Origin: Myxococcus hansupus
Lineage (GTDB): Bacteria; Myxococcota; Myxococcia; Myxococcales; Myxococcaceae
DNA: 64,000 bases
Direction: 5' to 3'
Assembly: GCF_000280925.3 (NCBI RefSeq)
Contig: NZ_CP012109.1
Location: 3,616,501-3,680,500, forward strand
Under the pieces are notes generated by a model. The model was not told where the DNA came from, ran no database searches, and saw nothing but the letters and a program-made list of their open reading frames with translations. The position numbers were made by a program, and so were the translations under genes. Every line of letters begins with the position of its first letter. Position 1 is the first letter of the stretch. Shown piece by piece: positions 53,385 through 61,737 of this stretch.

Positions 53385-55271
53385 ATGCCTTGGTCCTTCC
53401 GGCAGTTGCTGGCGCCTTTGTCCGCACTGCTTCTCTTCATGTCTGCTTGCGGCGATGACCCTGTTGAGGTCCGGCCCGTTTGCGGCAATGGCATTGTCGA
53501 AGCCGGCGAGACGTGCGACGACGGCAACCGAATCAACGGTGACGGCTGCGAGAACACCTGCCGTCCCACGCCTGACGCGGGCACTGGCGAGCCGGACTCC
53601 GGCACGCCTGATGACGACGCGGGCACCGGCGAAGATGATGCCGGCACCATCGAGGATGACGCGGGTACCGGCGAGGACGATGCCGGCACCATCGAGGACG
53701 ACGCGGGCACGGGCGAGCCTGATTCGGGTACCGGTGAGCCGGACTCGGGCACGGGCGAGCCGGACTCCGGCACGGGCGAGCCTGACTCGGGTACCGGTGA
53801 GCCGGACTCGGGCACGGGCGAGCCGGACTCCGGCACGGGCGAGCCTGATTCGGGTACCGGTGAGCCGGACTCGGGCACGGGTGAGCCGGACTCGGGTACG
53901 GGCGAGCCGGACTCGGGCACGGGTGAGCCGGACTCGGGTACGGGCGAGCCGGACTCGGGCACGGGTGAGCCGGACTCGGGCACGGGTGAGCCGGACTCGG
54001 GTACGGGCGAGCCGGATTCGGGTACCGGTGAGCCGGACTCGGGCACGGGCGAGCCGGACTCCGGCACCGACGCCGGCACGGTTCAGGTTTCCCTCGAGAG
54101 CTTCGGGCCGACGGGCGTCTTCGCTCGCACGGGCACCACGGCTCCGACGTTCCCCGAGGCGCTGACGATTCGCCTGCGTGAGGACGCTCCTGCGGAGGTC
54201 TGGGTGGAAGTCGCTTCGTCCAGCCCGGCGGTGACGGTGCAGGGCGGCATGGTTCGCTTCGCCGCGGGTGAGCGCACCGCCACGGTGCAGGTGACGGCGA
54301 ACATCGACGCGGATCCGGAGACGGACAAGGCGACGCTGACGGCGACGCTGGGCAACGACTCGCGCGAGGCCACGGTCCGCGTGCTGGCGGTGAACCAGGT
54401 GGCCGAGCTGTCCACGCTGTCCCCCGAGGCGATCTCGGTGGCCGCTGGCGAGGTCCGCGGCTTCACGGTGGAGCTGGATGTGCCCCCCGCGCAGGACACG
54501 GTCATCCAGCTCGCGCTGGAGCCCGCCAACCTGGGCACGGTGCCCGCGACGGTGACGGTGGCGGCCAACACCCTGTCGGCGAAGTTCGACTTCACGGCGG
54601 GCGGCACGGGCGCTGAGGGTTCTCTCGTCGCCACGGTCGGCGGCGCGTCCATCTCCGCGGCCATCGAGGTCACGGTGGCCTCGACGAACCACATCGTCAT
54701 CAGCGAGATCGCGCCCGCGGGTCCGGGTGGGGCCAACGACGAGTTCGTCGAGCTCTACAACCCGACCTCGAGCCCGGTGGACATCAGCGGCTATCGAATC
54801 CAGTACAAGTCCGCCACCGGTGCCAACTACACCGGTAACTACGCGCTGCCCTCGGGCTCCATCATCGCGCCGCGCAGCTACTTCCTGGTGGGCTCGGGCT
54901 CCTACGCCGGCACCCCGGCGCGTGACGCGAGCTGGGGCACGGTCTTCGCGATGGCCGCTGGTTCGGGCCACGTGCGTCTGGGCTACCCGGAGCTGGCGCA
55001 GAACGACCCGCTGGGTCACCCGCTGGTCATTGACACCGTGGGCTACGGTTCCACGGCGAACGCGCCCGAGGGCAACCGCATCCCGGCCTCGGCGCCCGCC
55101 GCTGGCAGCTACGAGCGCAAGGCCTCGGCCACGTCGACGGTGGAGTCCATGACCGCCGGCGGCGCGGACGAGCTGCGCGGCAACGGCTACGACTCGGACG
55201 ACAACGCGGCGGACTTCATCGTCCGTCCGACGCGCCAGCCGCAGAACACCGCGAGCCCCGCGGAGCAGTAG
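53385..55271 (+). CDS. Repeat-rich lipoprotein with Cys-rich (DUF4215-like), Gly-Glu-Pro-Asp-Ser repeat and lamin-tail domains
   Basis: A 628-residue surface lipoprotein: signal ending MSAC (Cys22), one myxobacterial Cys-rich unit (CGNGIVEAGETCDDGN), an acidic linker, seventeen exact seven-residue repeats of GEPDSGT (about 110-228), a Calx-beta-like region (about 235-450) and a lamin-tail domain (about 450-610, HIVISEIAPAGPGGANDEF, EGNRIPAS). The acidic repeat rod probably extends the C-terminal domains away from the outer membrane. GGAG is about 11 nt upstream of ATG 53385. Function likely adhesion or DNA/protein binding, by inference from domains only. Confidence 0.85.
   Translation: MPWSFRQLLAPLSALLLFMSACGDDPVEVRPVCGNGIVEAGETCDDGNRINGDGCENTCRPTPDAGTGEPDSGTPDDDAGTGEDDAGTIEDDAGTGEDDAGTIEDDAGTGEPDSGTGEPDSGTGEPDSGTGEPDSGTGEPDSGTGEPDSGTGEPDSGTGEPDSGTGEPDSGTGEPDSGTGEPDSGTGEPDSGTGEPDSGTGEPDSGTGEPDSGTGEPDSGTGEPDSGTDAGTVQVSLESFGPTGVFARTGTTAPTFPEALTIRLREDAPAEVWVEVASSSPAVTVQGGMVRFAAGERTATVQVTANIDADPETDKATLTATLGNDSREATVRVLAVNQVAELSTLSPEAISVAAGEVRGFTVELDVPPAQDTVIQLALEPANLGTVPATVTVAANTLSAKFDFTAGGTGAEGSLVATVGGASISAAIEVTVASTNHIVISEIAPAGPGGANDEFVELYNPTSSPVDISGYRIQYKSATGANYTGNYALPSGSIIAPRSYFLVGSGSYAGTPARDASWGTVFAMAAGSGHVRLGYPELAQNDPLGHPLVIDTVGYGSTANAPEGNRIPASAPAAGSYERKASATSTVESMTAGGADELRGNGYDSDDNAADFIVRPTRQPQNTASPAEQ
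53712..54068 (+). repeat. Seventeen tandem 21-bp repeats (coding)
   Basis: 357 bp made of 17 units, each encoding GEPDSGT. Units differ only at synonymous positions (GGC/GGT, CCT/CCG, GAT/GAC, TCC/TCG, GGT/GGC, ACC/ACG). The imperfect GGCGAGGACGAT-type units just before appear to be older copies. Confidence 0.95.
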
Positions 55272-55286
55272 CGGGCAGCTCGCCGA

Positions 55287-55314
55287 CCCCTACCGCGCGT
55301 GTGTGCGGTAGGGG
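55287..55314. terminator. Hairpin terminator after the repeat-rich lipoprotein
   Basis: Perfect 10-bp stem CCCCTACCGC (55287-55296) with GCGGTAGGGG (55305-55314), 8-nt loop, 15 bp after the lipoprotein stop and about 40 bp before the exonuclease start. Confidence 0.8.
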
Positions 55315-55352
55315 CTGGTAATACCGCACGGGGCGGGCCATAAGCCTGTCCC

Positions 55353-56135
55353 GTGCGAGTCGTTTCATGGAACGTGAACGGACTTCGCTCGGTGCACCGC
55401 AAGGGCTTCCTGCCCTGGCTGGCGGGCTCCCGGGCGCAAGTGGTGGCCCTGCAGGAGGTCCGCGCGCGCGCCGACCAGCTCCCCGATGAGGTCCGCGCGC
55501 CACCCCGGTGGAAGACGCACTTCGTCGCGGCGGAGCGGCCGGGCTACAGCGGGGTGGGGCTGTTCAGCCGCCTGGAGCCCGATGAAGTCGTCACGGTGCT
55601 CGGCGTGGGTGAGCTGGACGTCGAAGGGCGGCTGCAGATGGCCCGCTTCGGCAAGCTCACGGTGGTGAACGGGTACTTCCCCAACGGCAACGGGAAGGAC
55701 CGGGACCTCAGCCGCATCCCCTACAAGCTGACCTTCTACCGGCGCCTCTTCGAGCGCCTGGAGAAGCCCCTGCGCGACGGGGGTCGGGTGCTGGTGTTGG
55801 GCGACTTCAACACAGCGCATCAAGAAATCGACCTGGCGCGGCCCCGGGAGAACCGGGAGACGAGCGGCTTCCGCCCCGAGGAGCGCGAGGAGTTCGACCG
55901 GTGGATTCGCGCCGGCTGGGTGGACACCTTCCGCCACTTCAACAAGGGTGGGGGGCACTACTCCTGGTGGAGCCAGCGCGCCGGTGTGCGGGAGAAGAAC
56001 ATCGGCTGGAGAATCGACTATGTCTTGGCCTCGCCAGCGGCCATGGCCTACGTGCGCAAGGCTGGCATCCACCCGGATGTGCTCGGCTCGGACCACTGTC
56101 CGGTGAGCGTGGATCTAGACCCCGCGGTTCGCTGA
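55353..56135 (+). CDS. xth: Exodeoxyribonuclease III (ExoA/Xth-type)
   Basis: A 260-residue AP endonuclease/3'-5' exonuclease of base-excision repair. Landmarks: VVSWNVNGLRS, LQEVRA (metal-binding Glu), VLGDFNTAH (catalytic Asp) and GSDHCPVSV (Asp-His pair). WWSQRAGVREKNIGWRIDYV is typical for the family. Start is GTG 55353, immediately before the first strand, with no clear Shine-Dalgarno. It is followed by an acyltransferase gene 18 bp downstream. Confidence 0.9.
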   Translation: MRVVSWNVNGLRSVHRKGFLPWLAGSRAQVVALQEVRARADQLPDEVRAPPRWKTHFVAAERPGYSGVGLFSRLEPDEVVTVLGVGELDVEGRLQMARFGKLTVVNGYFPNGNGKDRDLSRIPYKLTFYRRLFERLEKPLRDGGRVLVLGDFNTAHQEIDLARPRENRETSGFRPEEREEFDRWIRAGWVDTFRHFNKGGGHYSWWSQRAGVREKNIGWRIDYVLASPAAMAYVRKAGIHPDVLGSDHCPVSVDLDPAVR

Positions 56136-56153
56136 CGCTTGCTCGAGGCTCTC

Positions 56154-56936
56154 ATGAACGCACTGCTCTCCATCTGGACGTGGATCGAGATTGGCCTGGT
56201 GGCGCTGGTTGGCTTTTGCGTGCAGTTGTCGCTCGCCATCCTGACCTGGGCCTTTGACCACAAGCGCTATGTGACGGGGCGCTGCTTCCGGCTCATTGGC
56301 GTGACCGCGGCGAAGCTGACGCCGTTCTGGCGCTTCAGCGTGCACGGCGAGGCGCCCGACAAGATCGCGCCGAACACGGTGGTGGTGAGCAACCACGAGT
56401 CCAACGCGGACCCGTTCCTCATCTCGAACCTGCCGTGGGAGATGAAGTGGTTGGGCAAGGCCAGCCTCTTCAAGATTCCCGTGGTGGGCTGGAGCATGTG
56501 GATGGCGGGGGACATCCCGGTGAGCCGGGGGGACCGCGACTCGGCGACGGGGGCCATGGCGAAGTGCCGTCAGTGGCTGGCCAAGGGCATGCCGGTGATG
56601 ATCTTCCCGGAGGGCACGCGCTCCAAGACGGATGACCTGCTGCCCTTCAAGGACGGCGCGTTCCGGCTGGCCATCGAAGCGCAGGCGGACGTGTTGCCCC
56701 TGGCGGTGAGCGGCACGCGGCGGGCGCTGCCGAAGCACTCCTGGCGCTTCGCGACCTCGCGGGGCCTGGTGACGGTGGGCACGCCCATCTCCACCAAGGG
56801 GATGACGTTGGCGGACGTGGAGAAGCTGAAGGAGCTGGCGCGCGAGCAGATTCTCACGCTGCGCGCTTCGCTGATGCCGTTGACGCGAACGGGCCCGGAC
56901 GCGGCCGTGCCTCCGGGGCCCGCGAGCGCCGCGTGA
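56154..56936 (+). CDS. 1-acyl-sn-glycerol-3-phosphate acyltransferase-like (PlsC family)
   Basis: A 260-residue membrane acyltransferase. An N-terminal hydrophobic helix (IEIGLVALVGFCVQLSLAIL) is followed by the catalytic NHESNADPF (His81, Asp86; HX4D motif) and FPEGTRS (acyl-acceptor motif, Glu153). It would transfer an acyl chain to lysophosphatidate in the inner membrane; other lysophospholipids are possible. ATG 56154 has GAGG upstream and is preferred over TTG 56139. Stops 1 bp before the convergent gene. Confidence 0.88.
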   Translation: MNALLSIWTWIEIGLVALVGFCVQLSLAILTWAFDHKRYVTGRCFRLIGVTAAKLTPFWRFSVHGEAPDKIAPNTVVVSNHESNADPFLISNLPWEMKWLGKASLFKIPVVGWSMWMAGDIPVSRGDRDSATGAMAKCRQWLAKGMPVMIFPEGTRSKTDDLLPFKDGAFRLAIEAQADVLPLAVSGTRRALPKHSWRFATSRGLVTVGTPISTKGMTLADVEKLKELAREQILTLRASLMPLTRTGPDAAVPPGPASAA

Positions 56937-56937
56937 C

Positions 56938-57471
56938 TCAGGCGTCCTTCACCTTGTCCTTCGCGTCGTCGACGATGTGGCAGCCCGTCTCCGAGGAGAG
57001 GGCTTCCTGGATGATGCCGCGCACGAAGTCACGGCCGCCAATCTCGAAGGACAGGCTGACCTTCTCGCCCTTCACCGCGTCGTCCTGATCCAGCTTGAGG
57101 CGTCCGCCCAGGGCCACCGCGTTACCCTCGATGGTGGCGCCCTTGTGGACGCGGACCTCGCCGCCCAGTGAGACGGCGTTGCCGGTCACCCGGCCTCCGG
57201 GCTCGATGATGACGCGGCCCTGGATGGCGACGACGTCCTCCACCACCGCGCCCTTGCGGACGATGACGTTGCCCTCGACAGCGACGCCGTCCTTCACCTT
57301 GTCATCGGCCTCGATGACCAGGTCCGTGCCTTGAACGGCGCGGCTGCCGTCCTCCGACTGTGTGGCGCACACCACCTTCCAGGACTTGGAGGGCTTGGCG
57401 TCATCCGCCGCGAAGGCGGGCGAGGAAAGGGCGATGCCGAGGGCCAGTGCGGCGAGAGGGGACGGACGCAT
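56938..57471 (-). CDS. Secreted polymer-forming (bactofilin-like) beta-helix protein
   Basis: A 177-residue protein with a signal peptide ending AFAADD. The middle holds a repeating pattern of hydrophobic beta strands with Gly/Val turns: GVAVEGNVIVRKGAVVEDVVAIQ and TIEGNAVALGGRLKL, the right-handed helix of bactofilin/polymer-forming proteins. Unlike true bactofilins it is exported. A Cys pair (VCAT near the N-terminus, GCHIVDDAK near the C-terminus) could form a disulfide. GGAG upstream supports ATG 57471. Function unknown. Confidence 0.72.
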   Translation of the reverse strand: MRPSPLAALALGIALSSPAFAADDAKPSKSWKVVCATQSEDGSRAVQGTDLVIEADDKVKDGVAVEGNVIVRKGAVVEDVVAIQGRVIIEPGGRVTGNAVSLGGEVRVHKGATIEGNAVALGGRLKLDQDDAVKGEKVSLSFEIGGRDFVRGIIQEALSSETGCHIVDDAKDKVKDA

Positions 57472-57579
57472 GAGAGGCTCCAGTGACAACCGGGATGTCT
57501 CTCCCTACGTGCGGCCCCTGGAGTGATTGCACGGGCGCCTCGACGTCGGCGTCCGCGGGCTCACTGGCCGGGTGATGCG

Positions 57580-58041
57580 TTACTTCGGTTCGGACAGGTG
57601 GATGGTGAGCACGGGGCAGGAAGCGCGGGCGACGACCTTCTGCGCCACGCTTCCCAGCAGCAGCCGTGGCAGGCCCCGCCGGCCATGGGTGCCCATGATG
57701 ATGAGGTCGCACTGGTCCTGCTCGGCGACGTCGAGGATGGTGGACGCCGCCTCACCCACGACGATCTTCTGGCGCACCGGGACGCCCGCGGCCTCGCCTT
57801 GGTTGACCTGGGCGGTCAGTTCCTTCGTCGCCGTCTCCACCGCGACGTGCTCCAGGGACGTCGAGTTCCATCCCGGGGCCGCGACCAGCAGGTCGGGGGC
57901 CACGTACTGGGGCGGTTCCCAGGCGTGGACCACTTCCACTTCGGCCTTGAAGGGACGCGCGATCTTCATCGCGTAGTCGATGACCTCCCGGGAGCCGTCC
58001 GACAGGTCCACGGGAACGAGGATTCGGGAAACAGTCGCCAT
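57580..58041 (-). CDS. Universal stress protein (UspA family)
   Basis: A 153-residue UspA-fold protein. It starts ILVPVDLSDGS and carries the ATP-binding motif G-2x-G-9x-GS in GTHGRRGLPRLLLGS near the C-terminus, so it should bind nucleotide. ATG 58041 is chosen (MATVSRIL); an in-frame ATG at 58059 adds six residues. Usp proteins modulate stress physiology; no partner gene identifies a process. Confidence 0.88.
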   Translation of the reverse strand: MATVSRILVPVDLSDGSREVIDYAMKIARPFKAEVEVVHAWEPPQYVAPDLLVAAPGWNSTSLEHVAVETATKELTAQVNQGEAAGVPVRQKIVVGEAASTILDVAEQDQCDLIIMGTHGRRGLPRLLLGSVAQKVVARASCPVLTIHLSEPK

Positions 58042-58198
58042 GTCTTCTTTTCTGGGCATGACCGGTCCCAGATGGAAGTGCCGTGCCGGGGGCACGGCTG
58101 ACCGCCTGCTGCACAGGGCGGCGAGCTCCGGCGTGGACGCGGCGCGTCGCGCGCGGCGTGAGCACGATGGGCACCTCTCACGAACGGAGGATTCCCTC

Positions 58199-59056
58199 AT
58201 GCGTCCCCTCCCCATCGATCAAGGAACCGTTCTCATCATCGGCGCGGCGCAGGGCATGGGCCGCGAGCTGGCCCGGTTGCTCGCGCGGCGCGTTCGCACC
58301 CTGGTGCTGGTGGACCGTCAGGCCCAGGCCCTGGAGCCCCTGCGCGACGAGCTGCTGCTGAACTACCCGACGCTGGGCGTGCTCGTGGAGTCCTGCGACG
58401 TCTGCGAACCCCAGCAGGTGGACACGCTGTTGTCGTCGTTGGACGCGCAGTTCGTCCGGGTGGACGTATTGGTGAACAACGCCGCGGAAGGGGCCCCGGG
58501 GTTGTATGCCCAGGAGGACTGGGCGCGCGTGGAGGCGATGCTCCGCGCCAACGTCTGGGTGCCCGCGCTGCTGACGCACCGGTTGCTCGGGCCCATGCTG
58601 GAGCGGGGCCGGGGTGGCATCCTCAACATCGGCTCTGGCGCCGCGCAGCTCATCCTGCCGGGCTCGGCCACCTTCGCGGCCAGCCAGCGCTTCCTCGACG
58701 GCTTCACGGAGGCCTTGCGCTTGGAGGTGGAAGGCCGCGGCGTGACGGTGACGCGCGTGGCCCCTGGCCCGCTGTGGTTGGAGGGGGCGGAGGATGACGC
58801 GGCGACCGCGCCCTTCTTCCCGCTGTCGCTGGAGCGCTGCGCCCGCGAGGCCCTGGCGGGCTTCGAGCGGGGGGAGGCGCTGGTGTACCCGGGCCTGGGC
58901 CACCGGTGGGTGATGCGGCTGATGCCCTTGTTGCCTCGCTCGCTCAAGCGGAGCCTGGGGCGGATGGCGCTGCGAGGCCTGCAGCGGGAGCAGTTGCGTC
59001 TCCCACGGCAGGCCCCGCCCATGCTTCAACTGCCGGGCGAGCCCTCACCAATGTGA
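58199..59056 (+). CDS. Short-chain dehydrogenase fold protein with degenerate active site
   Basis: A 285-residue SDR. The cofactor motif GAAQGMG (15-21) and Asn-Asn-Ala-Ala (93-96) are intact, and Ser146 is in the place of the catalytic Ser. But the YxxxK motif is replaced by F159-A-A-S-Q163, so both the catalytic Tyr and Lys are lost. It probably binds NAD(P) without the usual chemistry. CGGAGGA upstream supports ATG 58199. The 25-bp hairpin over its stop codon separates it from the protease gene. Confidence 0.82.
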   Translation: MRPLPIDQGTVLIIGAAQGMGRELARLLARRVRTLVLVDRQAQALEPLRDELLLNYPTLGVLVESCDVCEPQQVDTLLSSLDAQFVRVDVLVNNAAEGAPGLYAQEDWARVEAMLRANVWVPALLTHRLLGPMLERGRGGILNIGSGAAQLILPGSATFAASQRFLDGFTEALRLEVEGRGVTVTRVAPGPLWLEGAEDDAATAPFFPLSLERCAREALAGFERGEALVYPGLGHRWVMRLMPLLPRSLKRSLGRMALRGLQREQLRLPRQAPPMLQLPGEPSPM

Positions 59057-59065
59057 GGTGAGGGC
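59041..59065. terminator. Bidirectional hairpin overlapping the SDR stop codon
   Basis: Perfect 9-bp stem GCCCTCACC (59041-59049) with GGTGAGGGC (59057-59065) around a 7-nt loop that contains the TGA. Convergent with the protease, whose stop is at 59077-59079. Confidence 0.7.
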
Positions 59066-59076
59066 CCGGCTCGGGC

Positions 59077-59871
59077 TCACAGGCCGATTTCCGCCAGGCG
59101 CGCCCGCACGCGGGTGGCCTTGATGCCGGTGTTGCCGGTGCCGCGGCCCTGCGAGTTGCCGCCCAGGCCGATGTGGTGCAGGCCCACCACCTGGTTCGAG
59201 GACGTGGACAGCACGGGCGAGCCGGACGAGCCGCCCAGCGTGTCCGCGTCGTAGGACAGGTCCGTGGTGCTGTAGTTGGCGTTGAGGACGCGGCCGGGCG
59301 AGGACTTCTTCGTCGGCGTGCAGCCGCTCGTCGTGTAGTAGTCGCAGTTCTGGTGGACCACGTAGACGGTGGCGTTGGTGGCGGCGTTGGCGGAGGCCAC
59401 CGTCAGCCAGCCGTAGACGTTGCCGGGGAGCTGGCCGTTGGTGGCCCTGCACCGCAGCGCCGTCATGTCGTCGCTGGCCCAGGTGCGGATGAGCGTGGGG
59501 CAGTCGTACCAGACGCGGCTCGCGGCGGCGACACCGTCCTCGTAGTTGAAGGACGCGCGCGCGCCAGCGGCCTGCGAGGCGCTGCCGACACAGTGGTTGT
59601 TGGTGATGATGGTGTCGGCCGACACCAGCCACGCCGTGCAGCGCGAGCCCACCGCGGGGATGGAGAGATAGCCCACCGCGCGCGAGCGCGTGCGCTGCGT
59701 GCCGGACAGCGTCGTGGCGCTCACCCAGTTCACCGAGCCCACGATGACGTTCGACTCCTGGGACTGGAGCGGCTCGACACCGTCCGCGTCGGGGACGTCG
59801 TGAGGCACCTCGGTACCGCAGGCAGACAGGGCTCCCACCAGGAACAGCGCACGAACGCTCTTCACGAACAT
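59077..59871 (-). CDS. Trypsin-like serine protease, secreted lipoprotein
   Basis: A 264-residue secreted protease. Lipobox LSAC (Cys18) suggests anchoring. The chymotrypsin-fold triad is readable: His93 (TNNHCVG), Asp134 or 135 (SDDMTAL) and Ser216 in GSSGSPV. The GSSGSP form is closer to V8/HtrA-like endopeptidases than to trypsin. Six or more cysteines suggest disulfides. GGAGG upstream supports ATG 59871. A role in extracellular proteolysis is inferred. Confidence 0.87.
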   Translation of the reverse strand: MFVKSVRALFLVGALSACGTEVPHDVPDADGVEPLQSQESNVIVGSVNWVSATTLSGTQRTRSRAVGYLSIPAVGSRCTAWLVSADTIITNNHCVGSASQAAGARASFNYEDGVAAASRVWYDCPTLIRTWASDDMTALRCRATNGQLPGNVYGWLTVASANAATNATVYVVHQNCDYYTTSGCTPTKKSSPGRVLNANYSTTDLSYDADTLGGSSGSPVLSTSSNQVVGLHHIGLGGNSQGRGTGNTGIKATRVRARLAEIGL

Positions 59872-60049
59872 CGGACCACCTCCACGCGCGGGGTTGCGCG
59901 GCGGGGGCCCAGGCACGTGCCGTGCCATGCCCATGCATCGGGCCTCGTCACTCGGAGCGGTTCGCGCGGCCCGCGCGCGGACTGGTGCGTTCCTGTCCAG
60001 GCAACTGGGTTGCTGATGTAAAGGGACTTCACATCGCTGCCGGATATCC

Positions 60050-60086
60050 CAGTTCTATCCGTGTTTTATATGAATATCCAGAACTG
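60050..60086 (-). promoter_or_regulatory. AT-rich inverted repeat, possible operator/promoter for the protease gene
   Basis: Seven-base arms CAGTTCT (60050-60056) and AGAACTG (60080-60086) with 23 nt between. Two ATATCC copies also flank the patch. On the minus strand the spacer carries TATAAA. No good -35 hexamer at 17 bp was found, so this may be a site for an activator or alternative sigma factor. Confidence 0.35.
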
Positions 60087-60153
60087 ACCGAGGTCGGGTC
60101 AAGTCGTGCCCCAGGTGTTGTCTCAGGCCAGGACAGGGGCCGGAAAAGTACAA

Positions 60154-60194
60154 GGGCCGCGGCCGGACCCGGTGACAGGGCCCGGGCGCGGCCC
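60154..60194 (-). terminator. Imperfect hairpin after the oxidoreductase operon
   Basis: Outer 8-bp stem GGGCCGCG (60154-60161) with CGCGGCCC (60187-60194), inner partial stem of four pairs, about 15-nt loop. It lies 26 bp after the stop of the DAO-type subunit gene in the direction of transcription. Confidence 0.45.
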
Positions 60195-60219
60195 GGAGCT
60201 TCCGCGGTGCGTCAGCGGC

Positions 60220-61737
60220 TCAGCCGATGACCATGTCCTCGCGCTCCAGCGTGCCGGAGCCGAACTCCCGCGAGTGGCCGGCGGCGTCGGAGTAGCGGCG
60301 GAGGTTGAAGCGGGTGAAGAGCTCGTCGGACTCGCCGGTGGCCATCCACTTCGCCATCCGCTCCGCGACGGCGGGGGCCATCATGAAGCCGTGGCCCACG
60401 AAGCCGGACATCTGGAGCAGGTTGTCCAGGCCCGGGGTGCGGCCGAGGATGGGGTTGTTGTCCGGCGTCACGTCGTAGCAGCCGGCCCACTGGCGCAGCA
60501 CCTTCACGTGGCCCACCTGGGGGAGCTGCTCCATCAGCGCCTGCGCGAAGCGTGACACGAAGCGCAGGGTGCTGCCCATGTTGAGGCCCGCGGGCTCCTT
60601 GGCGTCGCCCATGCCGCCCACGATTTCGCCGCGCATGGACTGGCTGAAGTACAGCCCGCTGTCGAGCACGGAGACCAGCGGCCCGAGGAAGGGCTTCAGC
60701 GGCTCGGTGCTGAGGATTTCGTGACGGTGTGGCTCGTTGGGGAGCTTCACGTTCACCAGGTTGGCCACCTGGGGGCTCCAGGCGCCGGCCGCGAGCACCA
60801 CGGTGTCGCAGGCGATGTCGCCGCGCGTCGTCTTCACCTTGCGGACCTGGCCGCCGCTGGTCTCGAAGCCGGTGACGTCCGTGTACGTCTCCACGCGGAC
60901 GCCGCGCTTCTGGCAGCCCTGCGCGTAGCCCCAGAGGAAGGGCCAGGGGAAGATGACGCCGTCCTCCGGATTGTAGGACGCGATGAGGCTGTCCTTCATC
61001 GTGAGGCCGGGGACGATGCTTCGCGCCTCGTCCGGGGTGATGAGGCGGGTGGGCACGCCGAAGCGGTTGTGCAGGGAGACGTTGCGCTCCAGCCGCTGTG
61101 CCACCGGCTTCGTCTTGGCCAGGAAGATGTAGCCCCCCTGGCGCAGCCACACGTTGATGCCCAGCTCGCGCGCGAAGCCCTTCATCAGGTCGATGGAGCG
61201 CTTGGCCAGCTCCACCAACGAGGGCGTGCCCCACTGCATGCGCACGCCGCCGCCGTTGCGGCCGGACGCGCCCGCGCACAGGTAGCCGCGCTCCAGCACC
61301 ACCACGTCCGTCTCACCGGCGCGCGCCAGGTTGTACGCCAGCGCCAGGCCCATGATGCCGCCGCCAATGATGACGACCTTGGCCTTCGCGGGCACCGGCC
61401 CTTCCGGGCGCAGCGCGGCGGGGAAGTGGTCCACCTCCTGGGGCAGGCCGCCCACGGGCGGCTGGGACTCGTCCACCTGCGCGGACGCCATCATCCGCAG
61501 CTCGGTGGGGTAGAGCGGCTGGCGCGGCGTGAAGGGCACCACCGCCGCGGGCTTGAGCGCCTTCTCCTTGGCCAGCAGCGCGGCCACCGCTGCGGTGCAG
61601 CTCTTGCCCTGGCAGATGCCGGTGCCGAAGCCGGTGTAGCGCTTCACGGACTCCACGTCACAGAAGCCCCGCGAGACGGCGTGACGGATGTCGTCGACGG
61701 TGACGTCCTCACAGGAGCAGATCATCGCCTTGCTCAT
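60220..61737 (-). CDS. FAD-dependent oxidoreductase (DAO family) with N-terminal BFD-type [2Fe-2S] domain
   Basis: A 505-residue fusion. Residues 1-60 form a bacterioferritin-associated-ferredoxin-like domain with Cys7, Cys9, Cys42 and Cys47 (CSC, then CQGKSC) to bind one [2Fe-2S]. From about 118, VVIIGGGIMGLALAYNLA starts a DAO/glycine-oxidase fold; AGASGRNGGGVRMQWG and SGFVGHGFMMAPAVAE are its flavin contacts. It overlaps the upstream gene by 4 nt (ATGA) and forms the catalytic subunit of a two-protein enzyme like sarcosine oxidase, proline dehydrogenase or HcnBC. The substrate, probably a secondary amine or imino acid, is not determined. Confidence 0.82.
   Translation of the reverse strand: MSKAMICSCEDVTVDDIRHAVSRGFCDVESVKRYTGFGTGICQGKSCTAAVAALLAKEKALKPAAVVPFTPRQPLYPTELRMMASAQVDESQPPVGGLPQEVDHFPAALRPEGPVPAKAKVVIIGGGIMGLALAYNLARAGETDVVVLERGYLCAGASGRNGGGVRMQWGTPSLVELAKRSIDLMKGFARELGINVWLRQGGYIFLAKTKPVAQRLERNVSLHNRFGVPTRLITPDEARSIVPGLTMKDSLIASYNPEDGVIFPWPFLWGYAQGCQKRGVRVETYTDVTGFETSGGQVRKVKTTRGDIACDTVVLAAGAWSPQVANLVNVKLPNEPHRHEILSTEPLKPFLGPLVSVLDSGLYFSQSMRGEIVGGMGDAKEPAGLNMGSTLRFVSRFAQALMEQLPQVGHVKVLRQWAGCYDVTPDNNPILGRTPGLDNLLQMSGFVGHGFMMAPAVAERMAKWMATGESDELFTRFNLRRYSDAAGHSREFGSGTLEREDMVIG

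Larger units (their letters stand above)
59872..60219. other. Intergenic region between the oxidoreductase operon and the protease
   Basis: About 350 bp on the minus strand between two genes in the same direction. It contains the terminator candidate at 60154-60194 for the oxidoreductase operon, and an AT-rich patch (60042-60086), which is exceptional for this GC-rich window. In that patch the inverted repeat CAGTTCT/AGAACTG (60050-60056 and 60080-60086) brackets TATAAA on the minus strand, a possible -10 element for the protease. Confidence 0.55.

Noticed and set aside
53712-54068. Possible CRISPR array
   Set aside because: The 21-bp units are directly contiguous, without spacers, and encode a peptide repeat.
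52088-54079. Minus-strand frame encoding many PESGSPV repeats
   Set aside because: It is the reverse complement of the 21-bp repeats in the lipoprotein gene; the plus-strand reading has a signal peptide, a Cys-rich unit and a lamin-tail domain.
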